Positions 8,942 to 17,858 of a DNA stretch of 64,000 nucleotides are shown one piece after another. Position 1 is the stretch's first letter; each line of letters starts with the position of its first letter. The translations under genes and the position numbers were made by a program. This stretch comes from G963663315 sp965231905 (GTDB lineage Bacteria > Pseudomonadota > Gammaproteobacteria > Arenicellales > Poriferihabitantaceae), in the NCBI GenBank assembly GCA_965231905.1, contig CBDDOO010000001.1:248001-312000 (forward strand), in the 5' to 3' direction. Below the pieces are notes generated by a model. The model worked only from the letters and a program-made list of their open reading frames with translations, was not told the DNA's origin and did no database searches.

Positions 8942-10729
8942 ATGAATGGAAAGTCTCTCAATATTATTGAGGAAAAACTGATCCGGTTACGGGAATTGAT
9001 TCCCGAGACGTTTAGTGAAGGAAAAGTTGATTGGGAAAAAATGCGGGCCGCTCTGGACGGTAACTTTGAATTCAAAGATGAACGTTACCACCTGAACTGG
9101 TCCGGCAAGACCGATGCTTTTCGCGTCCTGCAATCGCAAACCACATCCACCTTAGCCCCTTGCCGCAAGGAATCAATGGATTTTGACAGTAGTGGCAATG
9201 TGTTCATTGAGGGCGAGAATCTGGAAGTACTGAAGATTTTACAGAAATCCTATTTCGGTAAAATCAAGATGATTTACATTGACCCGCCTTATAACACTGG
9301 AAACGACCACTTCATTTATCCTGATCGGTTCACTGAGAGCAAAGACGATTACCTGAAGCGTATCGGCGATAAAGACGAATGGGGGCGCATGACACGCGAG
9401 GGATTGTTTCGTAAAAACAGTCGGGAAAACGGCCACTTCCATTCCAACTGGCTCAGCATGATTTACCCGCGCCTGTTCCTTGCGCGTAACTTGTTACGCG
9501 AGGATGGGGTCATCTTTGTGTCCATTGATGACAATGAGATACATAACTTGCGGATGGTGATGAATGAGATTTTCGGGGAGGAGAATTTTGTTGCATGTTT
9601 TGTATGGAGGAGAACCGACAATCAATCAAATATAGGTAATGTGGCAAGAATTAAGGAATATATTTTGTGTTTTTCAAAAGCTGAGCCTTTTCATAGGTTC
9701 AACAAAATGAAATTAACAGAAAGAGCCAAAAAGGAATATAGACATTCCGATGATAAGGGTTTGTTTAGAAGAGCGATTCTCCTTGATAAAACGAGGGGAA
9801 GACATCATTATCTGGTCACTACTCCAAGTGGAAATACTTTGTACGGACCTTGGATGGTTAGTGAAACCAAATTTAATGAAATGTTGAGCAGTGATGGAGT
9901 TTATTGGACTTCCGGTAGGCAGGAACAACCTTACGGGAAAATTTACCTTGAGGATTCCAAAGGGCAAATAACAAGTGATTTTTTAGGTATCGAATTTGGT
10001 TCCAACCAGGAAGGAAGTATCGAAGTAGAAAAATTGCTCGGTGCCAGATATTTCGATTTTCCCAAGCCGTCGAGTTTGATTAAGCATTTTGTTGTTATAG
10101 GGGTGAACAACAACGATATAGTTTGTGATTTCTTTGCCGGCTCTTGTACCACCGCCCATGCAGTTCTGCAACTCAACGCCGAGGATGGTGGTAGTCGCCA
10201 ATTTATCTGCATCCAGATGCCTGAGCCCTGCAACGAGAAATCCGAAGCGTACAAATCTGGCTACAAAACGATTGCCGACATCAGCAAGGAACGCATCCGC
10301 CGGGTAATCAGAAATGGCGATATGGATGACGGATTTAAAGTTTTCAAGTTACAAAAATCCAACTTCAAATCCTGGCGTGGTGACTTGATCCATGACGAAA
10401 AAGAGTTACAAAAGCAACTCAAACTCCATATTACCCCGCAAGTCGAAGGTGCTGAAATTGACAATATCCTCTACGAGTTGTTGCTGAAATCGGGATTGTC
10501 TCTGACTGCCGAAATAGAAAATAAAGGCGACTGGTTTCTGGCCCATGACGGGGAAACAATAATCGCTCTTGTGCTAAGAAGCATTGACGGTGCAACAATA
10601 CAAAGAGTTTTATCTGCCAAACCGCAAAAAGTTGTTGCTCTGGACACGTTGTTCCAAAACAACGACCAATTAAAAACTAATATCGCCCTGCAAATGGAAG
10701 ATGCCGAGGTTGCGTTTCAAGTAGTGTAA
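8942..10729 (+). CDS. mod: Type III restriction system methyltransferase (Mod), adenine-N6, beta class
   Basis: The 595-residue protein has the beta-class amino-methyltransferase order: motif IV DPPYNTGND (residues 114-122) first, and motif I CDFFAGSCTTAHAVL near residue 395. This matches Mod of type III systems, and the matching res gene lies 3.4 kb downstream in the same operon. The middle of the gene, about bases 9590-10110, is visibly more AT-rich than either flank and corresponds to the target-recognition domain, which is exchanged between alleles in this family. Mod alone methylates one strand of an asymmetric site; with Res it also specifies cleavage. The stop is two bases from the next ATG. 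Confidence 0.9.
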   Translation: MNGKSLNIIEEKLIRLRELIPETFSEGKVDWEKMRAALDGNFEFKDERYHLNWSGKTDAFRVLQSQTTSTLAPCRKESMDFDSSGNVFIEGENLEVLKILQKSYFGKIKMIYIDPPYNTGNDHFIYPDRFTESKDDYLKRIGDKDEWGRMTREGLFRKNSRENGHFHSNWLSMIYPRLFLARNLLREDGVIFVSIDDNEIHNLRMVMNEIFGEENFVACFVWRRTDNQSNIGNVARIKEYILCFSKAEPFHRFNKMKLTERAKKEYRHSDDKGLFRRAILLDKTRGRHHYLVTTPSGNTLYGPWMVSETKFNEMLSSDGVYWTSGRQEQPYGKIYLEDSKGQITSDFLGIEFGSNQEGSIEVEKLLGARYFDFPKPSSLIKHFVVIGVNNNDIVCDFFAGSCTTAHAVLQLNAEDGGSRQFICIQMPEPCNEKSEAYKSGYKTIADISKERIRRVIRNGDMDDGFKVFKLQKSNFKSWRGDLIHDEKELQKQLKLHITPQVEGAEIDNILYELLLKSGLSLTAEIENKGDWFLAHDGETIIALVLRSIDGATIQRVLSAKPQKVVALDTLFQNNDQLKTNIALQMEDAEVAFQVV

Positions 10730-10731
10730 TC

Positions 10732-11802
10732 ATGGGCCAGTCAAACATATTGAAGGCGATGGATTTTTTTTGTGGGGGAGGCGGAATGTCTTGCGGCATG
10801 AGGCAGGCGGGCATCGGTATTGTCGCTGGTCTGGATAGTGACAAAAACTGCCAGGAGACATATCTTAAAAATAATCCGGATGCCCAATTCATCCTGACCG
10901 ACATCACTGAGACAGGAACGCAAATTCTCTCGGATGCGGGAATTAAAACTGATGACGATAACCTCGTTTTCATTGGATGCAGTCCCTGCCAATATTGGAG
11001 CATTATCAATACGGATCGGAAAAAATCTGAACAGAGTACAAATCTCCTGACTCATTTTCAGAGATTCGTTGAGTATTACAAGCCTGGTTATGTTGTAATT
11101 GAAAATGTGCCTGGAATAAAACGAAATGCTGATAAAAGCAAGTTGCATGCTTTTATTAATTTTCTGGAAAAGCACGAATACAGTTATGACGAAGGTGTTA
11201 TAAATGCCAATTTCTACGGTGTCCCTCAAAACAGGAAACGGTTTGTCCTGATTGCTTCCCGTGTAAGTAAAAACATAGAGTTGCCCGCTCCCGATGCCAC
11301 TGGTCCCGTTACGAGAAACTATCTGGGAATCGAGAACGGCTTTAAAAAAATTGCCGCCGGGCATAAGGACGAGACAGACTTCAGGCATAGCTCCTCCAGA
11401 CTGTCGGAGACCAATTTCAAGCGGCTTGTGTTGACTCCGAAAGATGGCGGTACAAGAAAATCCTGGGGCACCCGTGAAGATTTACAGCTTGAAACCTATA
11501 AGGGACGGGATAACTGTTTCAAGGATGTGTACGGCAGAATGTTTTGGAATAAGCCCGCCCCTACGATAACAACCCGCTTTATCAGCCTGTCTAACGGTAG
11601 ATTCGGGCATCCGGACGAAAACAGGGCTATTTCTCTGAGAGAAGGCGCTGCCTTACAAACATTTCCCCATAGCTATACATTCTGTTCCGACAGTATGACG
11701 ACTACGGCGAAATTGATCGGCAATGCCGTACCGCCCGAATTAGCAAGGCGAATAGGACTGGTTTTGCAGGGCGAGACAACAAAAAAGAGAGATCAGCAAT
11801 GA
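10732..11802 (+). CDS. DNA (cytosine-5)-methyltransferase
   Basis: The 356-residue protein shows the m5C methyltransferase motifs in order: I (DFFCGGGGMSCGM, residues 11-23), IV (PCQ at 85-87 with catalytic Cys86), VI (ENVPG, from 124), VIII (QNRKR, 166-170), IX (PTITTRF) and X (LIGNAVPP). It should methylate C5 of cytosine in duplex DNA. It is the second gene of a five-gene operon and ends in an ATGA overlap with the GHKL ATPase gene. Together with that ATPase and Vsr it resembles the MutL/MORC-like restriction systems found by comparative genomics. The target sequence is unknown; the recognition region between motifs VIII and IX is about 95 residues. Confidence 0.93.
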   Translation: MGQSNILKAMDFFCGGGGMSCGMRQAGIGIVAGLDSDKNCQETYLKNNPDAQFILTDITETGTQILSDAGIKTDDDNLVFIGCSPCQYWSIINTDRKKSEQSTNLLTHFQRFVEYYKPGYVVIENVPGIKRNADKSKLHAFINFLEKHEYSYDEGVINANFYGVPQNRKRFVLIASRVSKNIELPAPDATGPVTRNYLGIENGFKKIAAGHKDETDFRHSSSRLSETNFKRLVLTPKDGGTRKSWGTREDLQLETYKGRDNCFKDVYGRMFWNKPAPTITTRFISLSNGRFGHPDENRAISLREGAALQTFPHSYTFCSDSMTTTAKLIGNAVPPELARRIGLVLQGETTKKRDQQ

Positions 11803-13661
11803 CTGAACAAAAAGTGGTAAAGATGGGCTTTGATCCCAACACTATCGAACACTTGGGAATCCAGATGTATAGCACTCTGCCTCCGGTTATAGCAGAGATG
11901 GTAGCCAATGCCTACGATGCCGATGCCTTGAGCGTGCAAATCTTTCTGGAAGACGAAAGAGAGAAAAAAATCATTATTGAGGACAACGGACACGGGATGT
12001 CTTTTGAAGATTTGGAATCTAAATTTCTGAGGATTGGCCGTAATCGGAGAGAGGGCGACCAGCAATGTTCGGAATCCGGGAAAAGAAAAGTTATTGGGAA
12101 AAAAGGTATTGGGAAGCTATCCTTTTTTGGAATCGCTAATCATGTGGAGGTAGCTACCCGAAGGAATAGTAAAGAAAATATTTTTGAAATGGGTTGGGAT
12201 GAGATAAAAAGGTCTGGCAATGAATACTATGCTCCGGTAACGACGCATGATGTTCCATGTGCTGAGGGGCAGTCTGGAACCAGGGTCACATTAACCGGGA
12301 TTCGACGGCACAGTCCCTTTGATCCTGATAGTTTGGCGATTAATTTAGCCAGGGCGTTTTCTGTCTTTAATGAAGAAGATTTTGAAGTAGAGGTTATCCA
12401 CAATAAGGAACAGCCTATAAAAGTAACTAATGAAATGAAGTATGACAATATTGATATTGAATATGATTGGAATTTTCCTTATTCGGGAGCGGATTCTCAA
12501 TATGAATATGCCGGACAAATTACCGGCAAAATCATATCGGCAAAAACACCGGTTGTATCATCAATGAAGGGAGTAGCCCTGTTTTCAAGAGGGAAACTGG
12601 TAAACGAGCATGAGTTTTATGAACACAAAGCATCCAGCCACGGTTATTCATATTTGACAGGATGGCTGAATGTAGATTTTATTGACGATTGGGAACAGGA
12701 CGTTATCGGAACCAACAGACAATCGTTGAACTGGGAAAATGAGGAGACATCCAGGCTCAGAGCTTATTTACAGAAAGTTGTCCAAAAGATTTATTCGGAA
12801 CGGCGTGAGAAGATTGAGAACAATAAAAAGGAAGTAATCAGAACGAAAACCGGAATGGATATCGACAAATGGCTAGAAGGTTTGCCGAAACACGAACGAG
12901 TATTGGCACGAAAAATAGTTGATCAGATCATTGGAAACGAGGGTATAGACACGGAGAAATCCAGCGGCTTGATCGGCTATGTGAAAGATGCTTTTCAGTT
13001 TGAGGCATTCAAAGAGTTTGCTGCGGATATTTCCGATACGGATGATTTTGACGGCAGTAAATTTTTGGAATTGCTTAAGGAATGGCAGCTTGTCGAAGCG
13101 AAAGAATTATATCGCCTTTCCATAGGCAGGATTTCCACGATTGAAGAGCTTGCAAAGCATATGAAGGAAGATTCCAAAGAAGTCCCTACAATGCACAAAT
13201 TTTTTAAGGCATTTCCCTGGTTGCTTGATCCCAGAATAATGGAGTTCCAGGATGAAGCTCGATATTCAGATATCCTCAAGGAAAAATATCCAGAGAAGGA
13301 TTTGGAAGAATCCGACAGGAGAATAGATTTTGTATGCACGAGGGTTTCTAATAATCGGTTCATTATCGAGTTGAAAAGACCTCACCATTCAATAGGCGCA
13401 AAAGATATGGAACAGGCGGCTGACTATCGTTCATTTCTGGAAAAGCATGTCGGGAACACACCAGAGTCAGCAAGTCAGATTGTCGCCTATGTAGTCGGAG
13501 GCGAACAATCCAGCGATCGGGTTGCTCAATCAAAAATAAATACATACAGCAAATCTGGAGAGATATATATTAAAACTTACGCTGAGCTTTTGGAGAACGC
13601 AAAGAAATACCACCAAGAGTTTATCGATAAGTACAAGCAATTACGGCCTCTCCAGATGTAA
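11799..13661 (+). CDS. GHKL (MutL/MORC/Hsp90-like) ATPase with C-terminal PD-(D/E)XK nuclease-like domain
   Basis: The 620-residue protein has a GHKL ATP-binding module: N-box EMVANAYDAD (Glu33, Asn37, Asp40), DNGHGMS (62-68) and the GKKGIGKLS lid (100-108). The C-terminal 150 residues contain RRIDFVC and FIIELKRP, giving Asp510, Glu524 and Lys526, a spaced D...ExK that matches a PD-(D/E)XK nuclease core similar to the Shedu/DUF4263 type. GHKL ATPases of this class occur in restriction operons beside a cytosine methyltransferase and a Vsr-like nuclease, exactly the neighbours here. I infer an ATP-gated clamp that cuts DNA lacking the modification. The nuclease activity is predicted only. Confidence 0.8.
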   Translation: MTEQKVVKMGFDPNTIEHLGIQMYSTLPPVIAEMVANAYDADALSVQIFLEDEREKKIIIEDNGHGMSFEDLESKFLRIGRNRREGDQQCSESGKRKVIGKKGIGKLSFFGIANHVEVATRRNSKENIFEMGWDEIKRSGNEYYAPVTTHDVPCAEGQSGTRVTLTGIRRHSPFDPDSLAINLARAFSVFNEEDFEVEVIHNKEQPIKVTNEMKYDNIDIEYDWNFPYSGADSQYEYAGQITGKIISAKTPVVSSMKGVALFSRGKLVNEHEFYEHKASSHGYSYLTGWLNVDFIDDWEQDVIGTNRQSLNWENEETSRLRAYLQKVVQKIYSERREKIENNKKEVIRTKTGMDIDKWLEGLPKHERVLARKIVDQIIGNEGIDTEKSSGLIGYVKDAFQFEAFKEFAADISDTDDFDGSKFLELLKEWQLVEAKELYRLSIGRISTIEELAKHMKEDSKEVPTMHKFFKAFPWLLDPRIMEFQDEARYSDILKEKYPEKDLEESDRRIDFVCTRVSNNRFIIELKRPHHSIGAKDMEQAADYRSFLEKHVGNTPESASQIVAYVVGGEQSSDRVAQSKINTYSKSGEIYIKTYAELLENAKKYHQEFIDKYKQLRPLQM

Positions 13662-13664
13662 GTA

Positions 13665-14102
13665 ATGAATGATATATATTCCGTTCGGAAACGCAGTGAG
13701 ATCATGTCGCATATATCCGGTAAGGATACAAAACCGGAGGCGATAGTTCGCAAACACTTGTTCTCGGAGGGATTCAGATACAAAAAACACGTCAACAATC
13801 TGCCCGGCAATCCTGATCTGGTTTTGCCCAAATATAAAACGGTTGTTTTTGTTCACGGATGCTTTTGGCATGGTCATGATTGTCCGAGAAGGAAGTTACC
13901 TTTAACTAACACAGACTTTTGGTACGAGAAAATAAACCGGAATAAGCAGAGGGATTTGAAAAACTGCAAAGAATTGGGAAAAACAGGGTGGCACGTATTG
14001 ATAATCTGGCAGTGTGAAATCAGAAACAAACAGAAAGAGGGTCAAAAAATGGCTCAGGTTTGTGAAAAAATCAGATCCTATGGTACTTCTTCAAAAAGAT
14101 AA
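13665..14102 (+). CDS. vsr: Very short patch repair (Vsr-like) endonuclease
   Basis: The 145-residue protein carries all the Vsr landmarks: KRSEIMSHISGKDTKPE at the N-terminus, GFRYKKHVNNLPGNPDLV with the catalytic aspartate, VFVHGCFWHGHDCP with zinc and catalytic histidines, FWYEKINRNKQRD, and GWHVLIIWQCE. Classical Vsr nicks 5' of T in T:G mismatches produced by deamination of 5-methylcytosine. In GHKL-methyltransferase operons Vsr-family proteins have also been proposed as the restriction nuclease. It is three bases after the ATPase stop and eight bases before res, so it is an integral member of the operon. No key residue appears lost. Confidence 0.92.
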   Translation: MNDIYSVRKRSEIMSHISGKDTKPEAIVRKHLFSEGFRYKKHVNNLPGNPDLVLPKYKTVVFVHGCFWHGHDCPRRKLPLTNTDFWYEKINRNKQRDLKNCKELGKTGWHVLIIWQCEIRNKQKEGQKMAQVCEKIRSYGTSSKR

Positions 14103-14110
14103 GTTACTTT

Positions 14111-16756
14111 ATGCGTTTTCACTTTAATCCTGGTCAAAAATACCAACTGGATGCCATCAATGCTGTACTGCGTGTATTTGAAGGTCAGCCTGTGGGGCGT
14201 GGAAGCAGTGCGTTTCTTTCGATCAATTCCGGTGAGATACTTGCCGAAACTGGCTTTGCTAATCGTTTGGGGATAGATGAAGAACAAATCCTGAAAAATG
14301 TACAAACTATACAGAAAGAAGAACAGGGAAAACATGAAAACGATAAATGGGAAATTTCTAATGTTCTCGATGGTATGCACTTTTCCGTGGAGATGGAAAC
14401 CGGCACCGGCAAGACTTATGTTTATTTACGCACCATTTACGAGTTGAACCGGATATACGGTTTCCGTAAATTTGTCATCGTTGTACCTTCTGTCGCCATA
14501 CGGGAAGGTGTATGGAAAAACCTGTCCATTACTCACGACCATCTGCAAAATCTTTACGGCAATCCGCCGACTCACTATTCAGTTTACGATTCAAAACGGG
14601 TATCAAGCCTGCGTACCTTTGCCTTGAGTGATGTCGTTGAAATTCTTGTCATCAACATTGATTCTTTCGCTAAAGACAAAAATGTTATCAACCAGCCCAA
14701 TGACAAGTTGATGGGTAAAGAACCCATTGATTTTATCAGGCGCTCTAATCCTATAGTCATTGTAGATGAACCGCAGAATATGGAGACCGATGCACGCAAA
14801 CAGGCTATTGAAAATTTGAATTATCTCTGCACCCTGCGTTATTCCGCTACTCATACCAACCGATACAACATGATCTACAATCTCGACCCGATCCAGGCTT
14901 GCGACTTGGGGCTGGTAAAACAGATTGAGGTGGATTCTGTGGTCACGGAGAATGATTTCAACGATGCTTACGTGCGATTGAAAAAGATAAACACCGCACA
15001 CTCACTTTCGGCCTCAGTAGAAATTGACTGTAATACGGGTAACGGCGTGAAAAGAAAGTCTGTAACCGTTCGTCCTGGCCAAGACCTTTACGTTTCTTCA
15101 AGCAACAGGGAGATATACCGGGATGGTCATATTGTGAATGAGATTGATTCAGAAAAAGAATTCATCGCGCTATCCAGTGGTAGAAAATTGTCAGTCGGCG
15201 AAACAGTTGGCGGATTGAGAGATGAGATAATGAGGGCGCAGATTCGTGAAACCGTCGCCGAGCATTTCAGCAAGCAAAAACGGCTAAAGGAGATCAAGGT
15301 GATTTCCTTATTTTTTGTTGACCGAGTTGTGAACTACCGCATCTATGATGAGGCAGGTAATCCAATCAAGGGGAAATTTGCGGAGTATTTTGAGGAAGCA
15401 TTCCACGAGTTTGCTACTAAAGAGGAATTCTCTGAACTGATCCCATTTGATGCGGAATGTGTTCACAACGGCTATTTTTCTCAGGATAAAGGCAAGTGGA
15501 AAGACACCAGAGGGAATACTCTTGCGGATAATAATACATTCAAGTTGATTATGCAGGACAAGGAGCGATTACTGGACCCGGATGAACCGCTACGTTTCAT
15601 TTTCAGTCACTCCGCGCTTCGGGAGGGATGGGATAACCCCAATGTATTTCAGATTTGCACCTTGAATGAAACGAAGTCCGAGTTAAAAAAACGACAGGAA
15701 ATAGGACGGGGTATGCGCTTGGCCGTGGACAGTGATGGCAGGCGTATTCAGGATACCAATGTTAACCGGTTGACGGTCATCGCCAATGAAAGTTACGAGG
15801 ACTTTGCGCGCCAGCTACAAAATGAAATTGAAGAAGAGTGTGGTGTTCAGTTCGGAAACCGGATAAAAAACAAGCGTGAAAGAAGGCACGTACAATACCG
15901 CGAAGGTTTCCAGTTAGATGAAAAATTCAAGGCGCTGTGGAACCGGATAAAGTATCAAACCAATTACCGTGTTGAATACGATACGGAAGAGTTGATCAAT
16001 AAAGCGGTAAAGGCGGTGGAAAAAATGGAGCCCGTAAAAAGATCGACACTCAGAATTGAAAGAGCGGAAATGGATATTACAAGGAAAGAGGGGGTCACAC
16101 CGAAACCAAAGAAAGGACGGCTTTCCAGTATTGAAGATAATACCTTCTCTGTCCCGGATATTCTCTCCTATATTCAAAATCAGGAGCAGACGCGGCTTAC
16201 CCGTTCCACCATTTATGAAATTTTATGGCGATCCGGCAGGCTTGGAGAAGTTTTGGTTAATCCTCAATTATTCATGGACAGGGTTGTTGGAGCAATCAGG
16301 GAGACGATGACGGAGCTGATGGTTAATGGGATCAGATATGAAAAAGATTCTGCCGGAGAATATCAACTGCAATTGTTCAAAGGTTATGAGTTTCACAGGA
16401 ATCGACATACTTTCAAGATCGATAATCCAGATAAAACCATCAACGCTGATTCCCTTCCTCTTGATTCTAATGTGGAAAATCAATTCGCTCGCGATTGTGA
16501 AAGCAGGGAAGATATTGAATTTTATTTCAAACTTCCCTCATGGTTCAAAATCAAAACTCCCATTGGTAATTACAATCCCGATTGGGCGCTGATCAAGAAA
16601 AATGGAGAATCAGCTGTTTTTGTTACGGAAACCAAATCACCTGATCAGGAATTAAGGGCAAGCGAGGAAAACAAAATCCGGTTCGGAAAGGCCCACTACG
16701 AGCAACTGGGAAATGTTGAATTCAAAAAAGTGTCGTCAGTCAGGGAGTTAGATTGA
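14111..16756 (+). CDS. res: Type III restriction endonuclease Res subunit (SF2 helicase-nuclease)
   Basis: The 881-residue protein has a superfamily 2 helicase core: motif I METGTGKT (residues 95-102), a DEPQ motif II near 219-222, SHSALREGWDNPNVFQ (motif V region, around 500) and RQEIGRGMRL (motif VI). Near the C-terminus PDWALI followed by FVTETKSP (residues about 822-842) gives the PD...ExK nuclease site of type III Res. With Mod it translocates or diffuses along DNA and cuts away from the recognition site. It is unusual only in being separated from mod by three other restriction-type genes. Its start overlaps no gene and the operon ends here; a 40-base gap separates the convergent hydratase gene. 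Confidence 0.92.
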   Translation: MRFHFNPGQKYQLDAINAVLRVFEGQPVGRGSSAFLSINSGEILAETGFANRLGIDEEQILKNVQTIQKEEQGKHENDKWEISNVLDGMHFSVEMETGTGKTYVYLRTIYELNRIYGFRKFVIVVPSVAIREGVWKNLSITHDHLQNLYGNPPTHYSVYDSKRVSSLRTFALSDVVEILVINIDSFAKDKNVINQPNDKLMGKEPIDFIRRSNPIVIVDEPQNMETDARKQAIENLNYLCTLRYSATHTNRYNMIYNLDPIQACDLGLVKQIEVDSVVTENDFNDAYVRLKKINTAHSLSASVEIDCNTGNGVKRKSVTVRPGQDLYVSSSNREIYRDGHIVNEIDSEKEFIALSSGRKLSVGETVGGLRDEIMRAQIRETVAEHFSKQKRLKEIKVISLFFVDRVVNYRIYDEAGNPIKGKFAEYFEEAFHEFATKEEFSELIPFDAECVHNGYFSQDKGKWKDTRGNTLADNNTFKLIMQDKERLLDPDEPLRFIFSHSALREGWDNPNVFQICTLNETKSELKKRQEIGRGMRLAVDSDGRRIQDTNVNRLTVIANESYEDFARQLQNEIEEECGVQFGNRIKNKRERRHVQYREGFQLDEKFKALWNRIKYQTNYRVEYDTEELINKAVKAVEKMEPVKRSTLRIERAEMDITRKEGVTPKPKKGRLSSIEDNTFSVPDILSYIQNQEQTRLTRSTIYEILWRSGRLGEVLVNPQLFMDRVVGAIRETMTELMVNGIRYEKDSAGEYQLQLFKGYEFHRNRHTFKIDNPDKTINADSLPLDSNVENQFARDCESREDIEFYFKLPSWFKIKTPIGNYNPDWALIKKNGESAVFVTETKSPDQELRASEENKIRFGKAHYEQLGNVEFKKVSSVRELD

Positions 16757-16796
16757 AGCCTGTGAACTTAACTTGGCAGGTTAACCGTATAACTTT

Positions 16797-17675
16797 CTAA
16801 ACCACGGTCAGGGTCGCGCTCATCGCCAGATTCCCGTTCGGAGTGGCGGCCCAGATTTCGCAGTGGTCTTCGTGTTCCTTCAGGTGAATGGAGAAATCAT
16901 GGCCACCGAACAGTGGACTGAGCGCTTTGAAATTGAATTCATCCAGATGCCGGTCAATTCTGTATTTGCCGCGGGTCTGCGCCTCTTTCAACAGTAACGT
17001 GGCGACCAGTGGCCCATGTACCACCAGATTGGGGAAACCCTCGACCCGCCGACAATAATCCAGGTCATAATGAATCCGGTGACTGTTGAATGTGAGCGCG
17101 GAATAACGAAACAGCAGGACGCTGGTGGGTTGGATTGTGACGGAGTGGTCCGTCTCCCGCGGGGCGGGAATTGGAAGTTTTGCCGGCGCTCCCGGAGGGG
17201 CGTTTCTGCGATAGACAATATTCTGCCCTTCCTCCAGTTTTAACATTGACCCTGAAAAAAAACGATGCCGTATGCAGACAAAACACAACTCGCCCGTGTT
17301 GCCTCGCTTTCTGGTGATACTGTCGATCGTGGAGGTTCTGACGATTTCTTCGCCGATCACCAGCGGGCTGTGAAATTTCAGCCGTGAACCGGCCCACATT
17401 CTTTGCGGCAATGCCACCGGCGGCATGAAATCACCGAGTGGAGCATGACCGTCGCCGCCGAGTTGATCGAGTCGCTGTGTTTCCAGGAAATACATCCAGT
17501 GCCAGCCCGGCGGAAGAATGTCGCCTTCCCGATAGTCCCGCCTGTCCTGATTCAGGGTTTCTTTCAGGAAATTGGCGGGCCGGGCATCAATCCAGTCCCG
17601 GGTCTCCTTGTGCCGCCCGACCCATTGATCGAGAATTTCCGGGTTCAGGGTCAGCGTCGGTGATTCGGTCTCCAT
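16797..17675 (-). CDS. MaoC/hotdog-fold hydratase (mesaconyl-C4-CoA hydratase-like)
   Basis: The 292-residue protein resembles FAS1-type dehydratase/MaoC domain proteins of the mesaconyl-C4-CoA or itaconyl-CoA hydratase kind. Recognisable parts are the N-terminal WVGRHKETRDWIDARP segment, PPGWHWMYFLE, RMWAGSRLKFHSPL, and the C-terminal hotdog YSALTFNSHRIHYD, where the aspartate and histidine of the hydratase site lie. It should hydrate or dehydrate an enoyl-CoA thioester. It is the last gene of a seven-gene minus-strand operon and starts three bases after the stop of the deleted CoA-transferase. The natural substrate is unknown. Confidence 0.78.
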   Translation of the reverse strand: METESPTLTLNPEILDQWVGRHKETRDWIDARPANFLKETLNQDRRDYREGDILPPGWHWMYFLETQRLDQLGGDGHAPLGDFMPPVALPQRMWAGSRLKFHSPLVIGEEIVRTSTIDSITRKRGNTGELCFVCIRHRFFSGSMLKLEEGQNIVYRRNAPPGAPAKLPIPAPRETDHSVTIQPTSVLLFRYSALTFNSHRIHYDLDYCRRVEGFPNLVVHGPLVATLLLKEAQTRGKYRIDRHLDEFNFKALSPLFGGHDFSIHLKEHEDHCEIWAATPNGNLAMSATLTVV

Positions 17676-17678
17676 GAA

Positions 17679-17858
17679 TCAGGCAAACTCCCTGCGGATG
17701 CTCTGATTGTGCTGTCCGATGCGCGGCGCCTGTAGTTTCCCCGTTTCCCGTTCGATTTTTATCACCCGCGCTCCCGCTTCGGATAATCTCGCGGTACAAA
17801 CCGGCGCCGCTACCGCCTGTTCGATGGAAACCACCAGAATGTCTTGAAGAGGGAGCAT
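17679..17858 (-). pseudogene. Internally deleted class III (CaiB/BaiF) CoA-transferase, 59 codons left
   Basis: An intact 59-codon frame starts at 17858 in an ATGA overlap with the acyl-CoA dehydrogenase stop. Residues 1-37 (MLPLQDILVVSIEQAV, then APVCTARLSEAGARVIKIER) are the N-terminus of a CaiB/BaiF family CoA-transferase. The remaining residues (APRIGQHNQSIRREFA) match the C-terminal end of the same family, where PxLGEHTxxIL is typical. The roughly 340 residues in between, including the catalytic aspartate, are missing, in frame. The gene would once have activated the pathway substrate to its CoA ester. The remnant cannot be an active transferase, yet keeps its coupled start and the three-base spacing to the hydratase gene. 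Confidence 0.72.
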
